Source: Eshraghiella sp964576255
GTDB lineage: Bacteria; Bacillota; Clostridia; Lachnospirales; Lachnospiraceae
DNA length: 12,952 nt
Reading direction: 5' to 3'
Assembly: GCA_964576255.1 (NCBI GenBank)
Contig: CAZNUK010000065.1
Coordinates: 1-12,952, forward strand
Shown: one piece after another, positions 6,266-12,952 of the stretch
Layout: each line of letters begins with the position of its first letter
How positions within the stretch are numbered: position 1 is the stretch's first letter
Position numbers and translations under genes: made by a program
The notes under the pieces: generated by a model
The model's input: only the letters and a program-made list of their open reading frames with translations
Database searches by the model: none
Told to the model about the DNA's origin: nothing

Positions 6266-7594
6266 TTAACTCTCCTTCTCACTACGCTCTCTAATAATAA
6301 AATGAAGTGCTGTTCCTCTAAATCCAAATGTCTCTCTAATCTTATTTTCAATATATCTGGTATATGAAAAATGCATTAATTCCTTATTGTTAACAAACAA
6401 CACAAAAGTAGGCGGCTTTATGGACACCTGTGTAATATAGAAAATCTTAAGTCTCTTACCCTTATCAGAAGGTGGCTGCTGCATTGCAACTGCTTCAGAC
6501 AAAATCTCATTAAGAACACCTGTCTGAACACGCATGCTCTGATTCTCTATAACCATATCAATCATATCATACAGCTTAACCAGTCTCTGTCCGGTCTGGG
6601 CAGACACGAACATAATCTCTGCATAAGGCATAAAAGATAAAATATCCTTAATTCTGTTGGTATGTTCATAAATGGTCTTGTCATTTTTCTCAATGGCATC
6701 CCATTTGTTAACAACAACTATGATACCCTTGCCTCTTTCATGGGCAATTCCGGCGATTTTGGCATCCTGCTCTGTAACTCCTTCAGTGGCATCAATAACA
6801 ACCAACACCACATCCGCTCTCTCAACCGCAGTAACTGTACGAATAATACTATAACGCTCTAATTCTTCCTTAATCTTATTCTTACGTCTAAGACCGGCTG
6901 TATCAATAAACACGTATTCCTTGCCATTATATGTTATCTCTGTATCAATCGCATCTCTTGTAGTTCCTGCAATGTTAGATACAATTACTCTGTTTTCGCC
7001 CAAAAGCTTATTAATAATTGAGGATTTACCTACATTAGGCTTACCAACAATGGCAACTCTTGGTCTGTCATCCTCTTCCTCTGCGGCATCCTCTTTATTA
7101 AAATGGGATACAACTTCGTCAAGCATGTCTCCAAGACCTAACTTACCAATGGAAGAAATAGCGTGTGGTTCTCCAATTCCAAGATTGTAAAACTCATACA
7201 CATCCGCCATCATCTTCTGAAAGCTGTCCACCTTATTAACCACAAGAACAACAGGCTTACCTGAACGTCTAAGCATATCTGCAACCTTAGAATCAGAATC
7301 AACAAGCCCCTGTCTTACATCTGTCATAAACATAATAACATCCGCTGTGGCAATGGCAATTTCAGCCTGCTCTCTCATCTGTGACAAAATAATGTCCTTA
7401 GAATCAGGCTCAATACCACCTGTATCAATTAATGTAAAATTATAGTTCAACCATGTAACATCAGCATATATTCTATCCCTTGTTACACCTGGTGTATCTT
7501 TAACAATTGAAATCTGCTCACCTGCCAATGCATTAAAAAGAGTGGACTTACCTACATTAGGTCTTCCCACAATGGCAACTACCGGTTTACTCAT
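6266..7594 (-). CDS. der: Ribosome biogenesis GTPase Der (EngA)
   Basis: Der is an essential GTPase with two G domains in tandem that helps late 50S subunit assembly. The 442-residue product shows G domain 1 with GRPNVGKST (10-18), DTGG (57-60) and NKVD (120-123). An acidic linker follows (KEDAAEEEDD, 167-176). G domain 2 has GKPNVGKSS (184-192), DTAG (231-234) and NKWD (296-299). The C-terminal KH-like domain spans roughly 355-440. All nucleotide-binding motifs are intact. GGAG lies about nine bases before the ATG. The gene is first after the promoter at 7627-7655 and is followed two bases later by plsY. Together with rbgA upstream, the window carries two large-subunit assembly GTPases. Confidence 0.97.
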   Translation of the reverse strand: MSKPVVAIVGRPNVGKSTLFNALAGEQISIVKDTPGVTRDRIYADVTWLNYNFTLIDTGGIEPDSKDIILSQMREQAEIAIATADVIMFMTDVRQGLVDSDSKVADMLRRSGKPVVLVVNKVDSFQKMMADVYEFYNLGIGEPHAISSIGKLGLGDMLDEVVSHFNKEDAAEEEDDRPRVAIVGKPNVGKSSIINKLLGENRVIVSNIAGTTRDAIDTEITYNGKEYVFIDTAGLRRKNKIKEELERYSIIRTVTAVERADVVLVVIDATEGVTEQDAKIAGIAHERGKGIIVVVNKWDAIEKNDKTIYEHTNRIKDILSFMPYAEIMFVSAQTGQRLVKLYDMIDMVIENQSMRVQTGVLNEILSEAVAMQQPPSDKGKRLKIFYITQVSIKPPTFVLFVNNKELMHFSYTRYIENKIRETFGFRGTALHFIIRERSEKES

Positions 7595-7626
7595 AAAATT
7601 TCTCCATTTCTAAACTTGTCCACATA

Positions 7627-7655
7627 ATAATATCAATTTATTGTAGTTTTGTAAA
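7627..7655 (-). promoter_or_regulatory. Predicted sigma-A promoter of der–plsY–gpsA
   Basis: On the minus strand TTTACA (7650-7655) and TATTAT (7627-7632), each five of six to consensus, are separated by exactly 17 bases, with TGA just before the -10 (extended -10). The predicted start is near 7620, a leader of about 25 bases. It lies in the 65-base gap after pgeF, where I see no terminator. Confidence 0.75.
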
Positions 7656-7659
7656 TAAT

Positions 7660-8502
7660 TTATTTCAACATTAAAAATCCACATAATCCACCACGTTTGC
7701 CATGACTTGCCCTATGTGAATATAAAAGCTCTGAATTACATGAGGTACATATATCTGTAATAAATATATTGTTATGTGGCACTCCGAATTCGATAAAATT
7801 CTGTCTGTTTGCAACCTGTAAATTCAGTTTGAATTTGAGATTTTCCTTAGGAATCACAATATCATCAAATGACTTGGGTCCATATTTTTCAACAAATTTC
7901 TCTGCCACATCAAGGGAAACTTCATAACAATTACAACAAATAGATGGTCCTATAAATACCTTTAAATTCTCCGGTTTAGTACCAAATTCCTGCTCCATTA
8001 ATTTAACTGTGTTATCAGCAATATTGCCCACAGTTCCTCTCCAGCCTGAATGGGATAAACCAATTGCATTATTAATCTCATCAATAATAAATAAAGGCAC
8101 ACAGTCAGCATATGAGGTTACAAGGCACACGCCCGGCTCATTGGTGATTAAACCATCTATATCCGAAAAATTTCGCGCTCTTAATATCCCCATTCCTAAA
8201 TGTTCTTTGGTAACTCTTATTACATTACAGGTATGTGTCTGGTGGGAATATACCATATTGTCCACAGAAACTTTGATTGCATTACCAAATATCTCAAAGT
8301 TCTTTCTGATATTATCCTCGTTATCTCCCACCGTGTAAGACAAATTCATGGATGAATATTCATTATCACTTACTCCGCCAATTCTGGTAGAAAAAGCGTG
8401 AATTATATTATCCATACCCTCAAATGGTTTAAAAGTAAAATATGGTATCTTACCCTCATGATATGTGGTTGTATTACTAAAATCATTATAAACTATATTC
8501 AT
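7660..8502 (-). CDS. pgeF: Peptidoglycan editing factor PgeF (multicopper-oxidase-like, YfiH/YlmD family)
   Basis: Members of this family (also called laccase-domain or DUF152 proteins) have been described as purine nucleoside phosphorylases and, in E. coli, as a hydrolase that removes wrongly inserted L-serine from UDP-MurNAc peptides. The 280-residue product has the metal-binding triad context: SHQTH with H90, YADCVPL with C134, and LSHSGWRGT with H151. It also has the C-terminal CTSC...YSHRASHGKRGG signature that ends the family. Length is normal. Its ATG overlaps the yraN stop as TAATG, and an AGGA site lies about 11 bases upstream. It is the last gene of the lepB operon. Which of the two reported activities applies here cannot be told from sequence. 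Confidence 0.93.
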   Translation of the reverse strand: MNIVYNDFSNTTTYHEGKIPYFTFKPFEGMDNIIHAFSTRIGGVSDNEYSSMNLSYTVGDNEDNIRKNFEIFGNAIKVSVDNMVYSHQTHTCNVIRVTKEHLGMGILRARNFSDIDGLITNEPGVCLVTSYADCVPLFIIDEINNAIGLSHSGWRGTVGNIADNTVKLMEQEFGTKPENLKVFIGPSICCNCYEVSLDVAEKFVEKYGPKSFDDIVIPKENLKFKLNLQVANRQNFIEFGVPHNNIFITDICTSCNSELLYSHRASHGKRGGLCGFLMLK

Positions 8503-8846
8503 TAAAACGCATTCCTAACATGTGTGATTTTATCGCCTAAAATTCCGATTACATCAAATCTTATTCTCTGGGCATCGGATATATTATTAATTAACATATA
8601 ATATCGTGTTGTCTGTATGATTTTCTGCTGTTTTTTCGTGTTAACAGCTTCTAATGGATGTCCATAATTATTCTTTGAACGATATTTTACTTCGCAAAAT
8701 ACCAGAGTATCTTTATCCTTGGCAATAATATCAATCTCTCCTGATTTGCAACGAAAATTCATCTGAAGTATATTATAGCCGTTATTTCTTAGAAATTCTG
8801 CGGCTACAAGCTCTTTTTCTCCCCCTAAAGCTCTTTTATTTACCAT
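8502..8846 (-). CDS. yraN: YraN/UPF0102 family nuclease-like protein
   Basis: A 114-residue protein of the UPF0102 family, which has a PD-(D/E)xK endonuclease fold related to Holliday-junction resolvases; its cellular role is not settled. The sequence shows the early GxxxE helix (LGGEKELVAAEFL, residues 7-19), KSGEIDIIA with E37 and D39, and CEVK with E52 and K54, which together form the predicted metal site. The end is short, as usual for the family. Its start overlaps the ylqH-type gene by 11 bases, with AAAGGA about seven bases before the ATG at 8846, and its stop overlaps the pgeF start by one base. yraN often lies near rnhB, as here, which is consistent with a nucleic-acid role. Confidence 0.92.
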   Translation of the reverse strand: MVNKRALGGEKELVAAEFLRNNGYNILQMNFRCKSGEIDIIAKDKDTLVFCEVKYRSKNNYGHPLEAVNTKKQQKIIQTTRYYMLINNISDAQRIRFDVIGILGDKITHVRNAF

Positions 8847-9123
8847 CCATTTTTCCTTTCAGTTTATCAAGGTTATCCACAAACACCAGAATCTGTGCAA
8901 CTACTCCGTATAACTCTGGCGGAATCATATCTCCGATTTCTAATTTAGAAAGAGTGCTTGCAAGCTTGGCATCCTCATAAAGAGGCACATCACTTTCCTT
9001 GGCTTTTTCTATGATTTTCTCAGCAACCAGGCCCGTACCTGCCGCTACAATTACCGGTGCCTCATCTCCCGGATTATATTGAAGGGCTATGGCCTGTTTT
9101 TTCTTATTTTCCTTATTATCCAT
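8836..9123 (-). CDS. ylqH: Stand-alone FlhB C-terminal domain homologue (YlqH type)
   Basis: A 95-residue soluble protein matching the part of the flagellar export switch FlhB that follows its self-cleavage site. ALQYNPGDEAPVIVAAGTG (residues 13-31) corresponds to the FlhB segment after NPTH, and the later VPLYEDAKLASTLSKLEIGD and IPPELYGVVAQILVFV match the rest of the domain. The NPTH cleavage motif and all membrane helices are absent, so it cannot be an export gate. The gene sits eight bases after the FliK-like gene, as ylqH follows ylqG in B. subtilis. In flagella FliK's C-domain acts on FlhB's C-domain, so I infer that these two products also bind each other. AGGTGA lies six bases before the start. 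Confidence 0.9.
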   Translation of the reverse strand: MDNKENKKKQAIALQYNPGDEAPVIVAAGTGLVAEKIIEKAKESDVPLYEDAKLASTLSKLEIGDMIPPELYGVVAQILVFVDNLDKLKGKMDGK

Positions 9124-9131
9124 ATCATCAC

Positions 9132-10700
9132 CTATGCCCTTACATCAAAGGAAAATCTCTTAATATCCATTGGTGGAAATTCTTTTTCAATCACTTCTGT
9201 ATGGAAGCTGTACGGTGTAGTATTCAAATCCACTGTGGAACTGACATTATAGCCCAATTTATTGAGAGCACTATTAAGCTCGTCCATATGGGCTTCAATA
9301 TAATCAAGAATCTCCTCTGTCTCTACTTTAAAATTAGTGGTGACATTGGAATTTTTTAATTTGACAAGTACATCCAAAGCTCCCAGATGCTCCATATCAA
9401 GATGTAAAAATGCTTTTAATTCGTCCTTATCTGCCGAAACTCCTTTGCCATTCTTATATACATACAAATCTCCATGAGCATTCTGCCCGGACATCTTAAG
9501 GGGAATCTGAACAAAATTCATAAAATGGTTAATGTTATTCATAAATTCAATGTTATTAGAAACATTCTGATTGTTTTGCAAAAATTCAGTCATAACAGGG
9601 TTGTTGGACAATTTATTAGACAATGTTTCATTGTCTTTAAGCAATTTGCTAAATAACTTATTAATATTACTGTGATTAACCTCATCAGGCTTAATATACA
9701 TCTCCTGCCTTAAGAAATTATTAACAACCTCATTAAATTCCTTACCTTTGAGCAAAGCATTAACTGCTTCTTTATCGATGTTTTCCCCTTTTAAAATCTG
9801 GGAAATGTCAATTAAAAATTCTTTGGCTGTAATTTTACCACTATCAAGCTTACTAATGAGGTTATTAACAAGCTGCGTGGTGCCTGCATCGGAGGTGTTG
9901 GCAATATTGCTTAATTGTGTTTTTATATTAACCAGATTGTCATTCTTCATCCCAGAGGTCAGATTTTCTTCAGGAGAAATTGTTTCTGAAAAAGAATTAA
10001 GCACATCCATTAAAAGCTGTCCTGCTTCTAAATTACCTTCTGAATTAGTAAGGGCTGTAACCAGATTATTGGCTAACTCACTAGTCTGCCCTGTCATTCC
10101 TTTTTCATAGTCCATATAATTATGAAGTGCTGTTACATTCTGCTCATTGACCTCAAGCTTCATCCTTGTGAGAATTGCCACATCCTCAGGCGTTGCATTG
10201 GGAACCTTATCCATAGCATTCAGATGGGCATGAAGAGATTTGGAATCTATTGGCTGCCCCTGCTTCATAAGGTTATTCACAAGAGAAACTGTTGTCTCGT
10301 TAACAGCTATATTCGCATTTCTAAGAGCTGTAGTTATTGTCTGCTCATTCATAAGATTTTTCATCTCAGGATTAGTGGCTGATTTAAGGATAATTCTGTC
10401 ACCATTATTTTCTTTCACAGAAAAGGATGCAGTATCCCCGATATTGTAGGATAAAGCATCCGCAAGTGTTGCATTGACACTAACCTGATCAGATAATGCC
10501 AGGGTAATCTCATTCTGTGTTATATTGGTAATCTCTCCAGTAAAGGAATCACCTGCCTGAAGGCTTCTCAAAAGAGCAATTCCAGCCTCCTTAGAGGAAA
10601 GATTTGAAGGCACAATAACCTGAAGCTGATTATTATTTCCAGCTTGCGTAATGGTATTTTCTGTTGCATTAGAAATATAATTAACTCCGGTTATATTCAT
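9132..10700 (-). CDS. FliK C-terminal-domain-like protein (YlqG type), function unknown
   Basis: A 522-residue protein rich in asparagine and poor in cysteine, with no signal peptide or membrane helix. Three zones are visible. Residues about 48-107 look like a small beta barrel (GDSFTGEITNITQNEITLAL, then NIGDTASFSVKENNGDRIIL). Residues about 115-390 are helical and low in aromatic residues. The C-terminal part, about 395-492, fits the flagellar hook-length control domain: LHLDMEHLGALDVLVKLKN, then a helical stretch with EEILDYIEAHMDELNSALNK and LGYNVSSTVDL. It ends FSFDVRA. Length and position between rnhB and the FlhB-like gene match B. subtilis ylqG, whose function is not known. It starts two bases after rnhB, with AAAGGA upstream, and ends in TAG. 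It is not part of a flagellar cluster in this window. Confidence 0.85.
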   Translation of the reverse strand: MNITGVNYISNATENTITQAGNNNQLQVIVPSNLSSKEAGIALLRSLQAGDSFTGEITNITQNEITLALSDQVSVNATLADALSYNIGDTASFSVKENNGDRIILKSATNPEMKNLMNEQTITTALRNANIAVNETTVSLVNNLMKQGQPIDSKSLHAHLNAMDKVPNATPEDVAILTRMKLEVNEQNVTALHNYMDYEKGMTGQTSELANNLVTALTNSEGNLEAGQLLMDVLNSFSETISPEENLTSGMKNDNLVNIKTQLSNIANTSDAGTTQLVNNLISKLDSGKITAKEFLIDISQILKGENIDKEAVNALLKGKEFNEVVNNFLRQEMYIKPDEVNHSNINKLFSKLLKDNETLSNKLSNNPVMTEFLQNNQNVSNNIEFMNNINHFMNFVQIPLKMSGQNAHGDLYVYKNGKGVSADKDELKAFLHLDMEHLGALDVLVKLKNSNVTTNFKVETEEILDYIEAHMDELNSALNKLGYNVSSTVDLNTTPYSFHTEVIEKEFPPMDIKRFSFDVRA

Positions 10701-10702
10701 TA

Positions 10703-11341
10703 TTATCGTCCTTTAATATTTTTAATAAAGCTTCTTCTATGAATAGGACAAGGTCCATATTCCCTAAGGGCTTCCATATGCTCTTTGGTTCCATAGCCCT
10801 TATTTCTGGCGAAACCATACATTGGATATGCTTCATCATAAGCCTGCATCATTCTATCCCTTGTAACCTTTGCCATAATGCTTGCAGCGGCAATGGACTG
10901 ACTCTTGGCATCTCCTTTAATGATAGGAACCTGTTTAATATCAACCCCAGGAATAGTAACTGCATCGTTAAATAATATATCGGGTGTAACCTTTAAATTC
11001 TCAATAGCTAATCTCATAGCTTCATATGTCGCCTGCAAAATATTGATTTCATCAATTCGCTCCGGTGACACCACTCCGATTCCCCAGGCAATGGCGCCCT
11101 TAGAAATTTCATCGTAGAGAACATCTCGCATCTTCTCACTTAATTTTTTGGAGTCATTAATATATAAAATATCGCAGTTTTTAGGAAGAATAACTGCTCC
11201 GGCAACAACAGGACCACACAAAGGACCTCTTCCTACCTCATCCACCCCACAGATATGTGTATACATGGAGTATTCCTCTTCAAATTTCTGCATATTCTTG
11301 GTTCTGGCTAACTCAGCCTGTAATCTCTCTTCCTTGGTCAT
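10703..11341 (-). CDS. rnhB: Ribonuclease HII
   Basis: RNase HII cuts at single ribonucleotides in duplex DNA, starting ribonucleotide excision repair, and also acts on RNA-DNA hybrids. The 212-residue product has the four metal-binding acids: D34 and E35 in CGVDEVGRGPLCGPVVAGA, D126 in ILFNDAVTIPG, and D162 in AAASIMAKVTRD. It also has the conserved NDSKKLS (62-68) and the HRRSF segment near the C-terminus. An N-terminal charged helix of about 25 residues precedes the core, as in many Firmicute enzymes. AGAGG lies seven bases before the ATG. The gene follows rbgA by 12 bases and precedes the FliK-like gene by two, the same order as in B. subtilis. Confidence 0.97.
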   Translation of the reverse strand: MTKEERLQAELARTKNMQKFEEEYSMYTHICGVDEVGRGPLCGPVVAGAVILPKNCDILYINDSKKLSEKMRDVLYDEISKGAIAWGIGVVSPERIDEINILQATYEAMRLAIENLKVTPDILFNDAVTIPGVDIKQVPIIKGDAKSQSIAAASIMAKVTRDRMMQAYDEAYPMYGFARNKGYGTKEHMEALREYGPCPIHRRSFIKNIKGR

Positions 11342-11353
11342 AACTAACCTCTT

Positions 11354-12202
11354 TTATTCATAGTCTTGTGGCTTCTCAATTGTTATTCTTCCAAGCTTGC
11401 CACTTCTAAAATCATCAATAATCATTGCAACTGCCTTATCCACATCCGGCTCTCCGCCTTTTTTCAGGCAGGACTTATTAATAGCCACAGCTTCAAAAAT
11501 ACTGTTTGGCTCATTTTCTTCTACGCCATATCGCTCGTTAATAACTCCCGGATAAGCCTTCATAATATATTCGATAAGCTCATATGCCAATTCATTAAGA
11601 TTAAGAATCTGGTCATTAACTGAGCCTATAAAAGCTAAATCCGTTCCAACCTTCTCATCATCAAATTTAGGCCAGAGAATTCCAGGGGTATCAAGAAGTT
11701 CAACATTCTTATTAAGTCTAATCCACTGTTTACCCTTAGTAACTCCCGGTTTGTTGCCTGTTTTGGCACAGGCTCTTCCCGCAAAAGAATTAATAAAAGT
11801 GGATTTACCTACATTAGGTATTCCTGCAACCATTGCTCTGACAGGACGGTTTAAGATACCTCTTTTTCTGTCTCTTTCTATCTTAGCCTTGCAAGCCTCC
11901 ATAATGGCGTTGTTAACCATTTTCATTCCACCGCGATTTCTTGAATCAAGTTTAACAACAAGAAACCCCTTATTATTAAAATATTCAACCCATTCAGATG
12001 TAATTTTATCATCTGCCAAATCTGATTTATTAAGAAGAATAAGTCTTGATTTATTAGCTGCAAGACTATCAATATCAGGATTACGGCTGGATATTGGAAT
12101 TCTTGCATCCAAAAGCTCAATCACAAGGTCAATAAGCTTAATATCCTCCTGCATCATTCTTTTAGCTTTGGTCATATGACCAGGATACCACTGTATTTTC
12201 AT
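11354..12202 (-). CDS. rbgA: Ribosome biogenesis GTPase RbgA (YlqF)
   Basis: RbgA is a circularly permuted GTPase needed for late assembly of the 50S subunit, including incorporation of L16 in Bacillus. The permuted motif order is clear in the 282 residues: G4 NKSD (58-61) comes first, then G1 GIPNVGKST (127-135), G2 in PGVTKG (152-157) and G3 DTPG (171-174). The N-terminal WYPGHMTKAKRMM is the family hallmark, and the C-terminal third is the helical RNA-binding region. GAGGA is about eight bases before the ATG, and the gap to lepB is 18 bases. Its place between lepB and rnhB downstream of rplS puts it with the ribosomal protein L19 gene, as in Bacillus. Confidence 0.97.
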   Translation of the reverse strand: MKIQWYPGHMTKAKRMMQEDIKLIDLVIELLDARIPISSRNPDIDSLAANKSRLILLNKSDLADDKITSEWVEYFNNKGFLVVKLDSRNRGGMKMVNNAIMEACKAKIERDRKRGILNRPVRAMVAGIPNVGKSTFINSFAGRACAKTGNKPGVTKGKQWIRLNKNVELLDTPGILWPKFDDEKVGTDLAFIGSVNDQILNLNELAYELIEYIMKAYPGVINERYGVEENEPNSIFEAVAINKSCLKKGGEPDVDKAVAMIIDDFRSGKLGRITIEKPQDYE

Positions 12203-12220
12203 TATTATTCCTCACTGCAA

Positions 12221-12817
12221 TTATTTGTTAGCTTCCGTTTCTTCCTCTAGTGTCTTGGCCTCGATATTGCCAAAATCCTCAAATGGATAAATAACAAACC
12301 AAGGCACTCCTACAATGGAATCTGCTTTTACAAGCCCCACATTGGAAAAACGGCTGTCATCACTATTATTTCTATTATCCCCAAGAACAAAATACTCATT
12401 ATATCCAAGGGTAATTGGCTCTGCTGCATTACCTGCATTGTATATTTCCATATCAATGACATCATCTTCCAAAGGCTTGCCATCAATATACACTCTTCCG
12501 TCAATTATCTGTACCGTTTCTCCCGGTAATCCAATAACCCTCTTAATATAATAATCCGAAACATTACCAATATTCGGTTCAAAAACAATAATATCATAAC
12601 GATTAGGATTCCTAAACTGATATACCGCCTTATTAACCAGCATAACATCAGTGTGATTAAGGGTTGCATTCATGGAATGTCCCGTAATTGTAGTATTATC
12701 AAAGAAAAAAGTTACGGTTAAAAATGCCAAACATACAATAACAATAACATCTACAATTATTTTAACCACAACTTCATGGGGTCTATATATTATCTCTCGT
12801 TTTTTAAATGTAATCAT
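12221..12817 (-). CDS. lepB: Signal peptidase I
   Basis: Type I signal peptidase removes signal peptides from exported proteins at the outer face of the membrane by a Ser/Lys dyad. The 198-residue protein is of the short Gram-positive (Sip) type. It has a cytoplasmic N-terminus with basic residues, one membrane helix (about 19-39), the catalytic serine S48 in TGHSMNATL, the general base K92 in YYIKRVIGLPGE, and the GDNRNNSDDSR box (146-156). The usual proline in SMxPT is replaced by alanine (A51). It ends with an acidic tail (EAKTLEEETEANK). A longer reading from a TTG at 12829 is rejected because GGGAG (12823-12827) lies inside it, five bases before the ATG at 12817. It is the first gene of the operon after the promoter at 12847-12876. 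Confidence 0.96.
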   Translation of the reverse strand: MITFKKREIIYRPHEVVVKIIVDVIVIVCLAFLTVTFFFDNTTITGHSMNATLNHTDVMLVNKAVYQFRNPNRYDIIVFEPNIGNVSDYYIKRVIGLPGETVQIIDGRVYIDGKPLEDDVIDMEIYNAGNAAEPITLGYNEYFVLGDNRNNSDDSRFSNVGLVKADSIVGVPWFVIYPFEDFGNIEAKTLEEETEANK

Positions 12818-12822
12818 AAGTG

Positions 12823-12827
12823 CTCCC
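12823..12827 (-). promoter_or_regulatory. Ribosome binding site fixing the lepB start
   Basis: GGGAG on the minus strand, five bases before the ATG at 12817. It lies inside the alternative extension from 12829, so it favours the 198-residue form. Confidence 0.7.
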
Positions 12828-12846
12828 AAATACTTTTACTGATAAA

Positions 12847-12876
12847 ATAGTACCATATTTCCACTTAAAACGTCAA
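12847..12876 (-). promoter_or_regulatory. Predicted sigma-A promoter of the lepB operon
   Basis: On the minus strand TTGACG (12871-12876, five of six) and TACTAT (12847-12852, four of six) are 18 bases apart, with TGG before the -10 giving an extended -10. The -35 box starts two bases after the rplS hairpin. The predicted start is near 12840, a leader of about 23 bases. Confidence 0.6.
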
Positions 12877-12903
12877 ACGCGATAGATATAAATATCTACC
12901 GCG
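12870..12903 (-). terminator. Terminator hairpin after rplS
   Basis: On the minus strand CGCGGTAGATA pairs with TATCTATCGCG (arms 12893-12903 and 12878-12888, one G-U pair, four-base loop). A broken U-rich tail (UUUGACGUUUU) follows. The stem starts 12 bases after the rplS stop. The tail is imperfect, so termination may be partial and rplS transcripts may reach lepB. Confidence 0.6.
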
Positions 12904-12915
12904 TCGATTAACCAA

Positions 12916-12952
12916 TTATTTTACAAGCTCTTTAACCTTAGCTGCCTTACCT
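12916..12952 (-). CDS. rplS: Ribosomal protein L19, last 11 codons (cut by window edge)
   Basis: Only the C-terminal end GKAAKVKELVK and a TAA stop are in the window. The GKAAKVKE sequence is the usual end of bacterial L19, which sits at the interface of the 30S and 50S subunits. The identification is strengthened by the downstream rbgA and rnhB genes, which follow rplS in B. subtilis as well. The fragment is too short for more. Confidence 0.8.
   Translation of the reverse strand, partial: GKAAKVKELVK

Noticed and set aside
7595..7659. Possible terminator after pgeF
   Set aside because: The gap is AT-rich but I find no GC-containing stem followed by a U run, so the lepB operon may read through into der.
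8009..8338. 109-codon plus-strand open frame across pgeF
   Set aside because: It is an antisense shadow of pgeF, which has its full metal-binding signature.
9748..10110. 120-codon plus-strand open frame across the FliK-like gene
   Set aside because: It is an antisense shadow of a gene with clear domain structure and operon spacing; no support of its own.
11751..12179. 142-codon open frame on the plus strand across rbgA
   Set aside because: It lies wholly inside rbgA in antisense, and rbgA has every expected GTPase motif. The plus-strand translation has no recognisable domain and there is no convincing ribosome site.
1..12952. CRISPR array, insertion sequence, phage or plasmid genes, defence system
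   Set aside because: No regularly spaced repeats, transposase, integrase, toxin-antitoxin pair or nuclease-helicase cluster is visible. All genes fit core functions, run in one direction and have similar composition.

Overview
The window is a dense, AT-rich stretch of housekeeping chromosome. Every supported gene is on the minus strand, so transcription runs from high to low coordinates. A SpoIVA gene, Firmicute-style Shine-Dalgarno sites (GGAGG types), and the gene orders rplS–lepB–rbgA–rnhB–ylqG–ylqH and der–plsY–gpsA–spoIVA point to an endospore-forming lineage of Clostridia. A Lachnospiraceae-like genome is my best guess, inferred from gene order and composition rather than from any search. 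I see no mobile element, CRISPR array, tRNA or rRNA.

Layout in transcription order. (1) At the right edge are the last codons of ribosomal protein L19 (rplS), then a hairpin terminator. (2) A promoter whose -35 box abuts that hairpin starts a tightly packed operon: lepB (signal peptidase I), rbgA (50S assembly GTPase), rnhB (RNase HII), a FliK-like gene (ylqG type), a stand-alone FlhB C-domain gene (ylqH type), yraN and pgeF. (3) A near-consensus extended -10 promoter at about 7627-7655 starts der (ribosome assembly GTPase), plsY and gpsA. The last two make and acylate glycerol-3-phosphate for membrane lipid. (4) spoIVA (spore coat basement-layer ATPase) follows, with a probable sigma-E promoter embedded in an inverted repeat that also contains its Shine-Dalgarno site, and a strong terminator after it. 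(5) A second transcript carries a membrane-anchored MutS-family ATPase translationally coupled to rnhA (RNase HI). (6) A promoter in the rnhA tail drives a 59-residue single-pass membrane protein and then alaS, which runs off the left edge.

Most of the window is ordinary core genome. Four things deserve a second look: the spoIVA promoter and hairpin arrangement; the orphan FliK-like/FlhB-like pair; the membrane-tethered MutS ATPase coupled to RNase HI; and alaS lying behind a tiny membrane-protein gene with no T-box leader. No gap between genes exceeds 300 bases; the largest are 97 bases (between spoIVA and the MutS-like gene) and 98 bases (between rplS and lepB).
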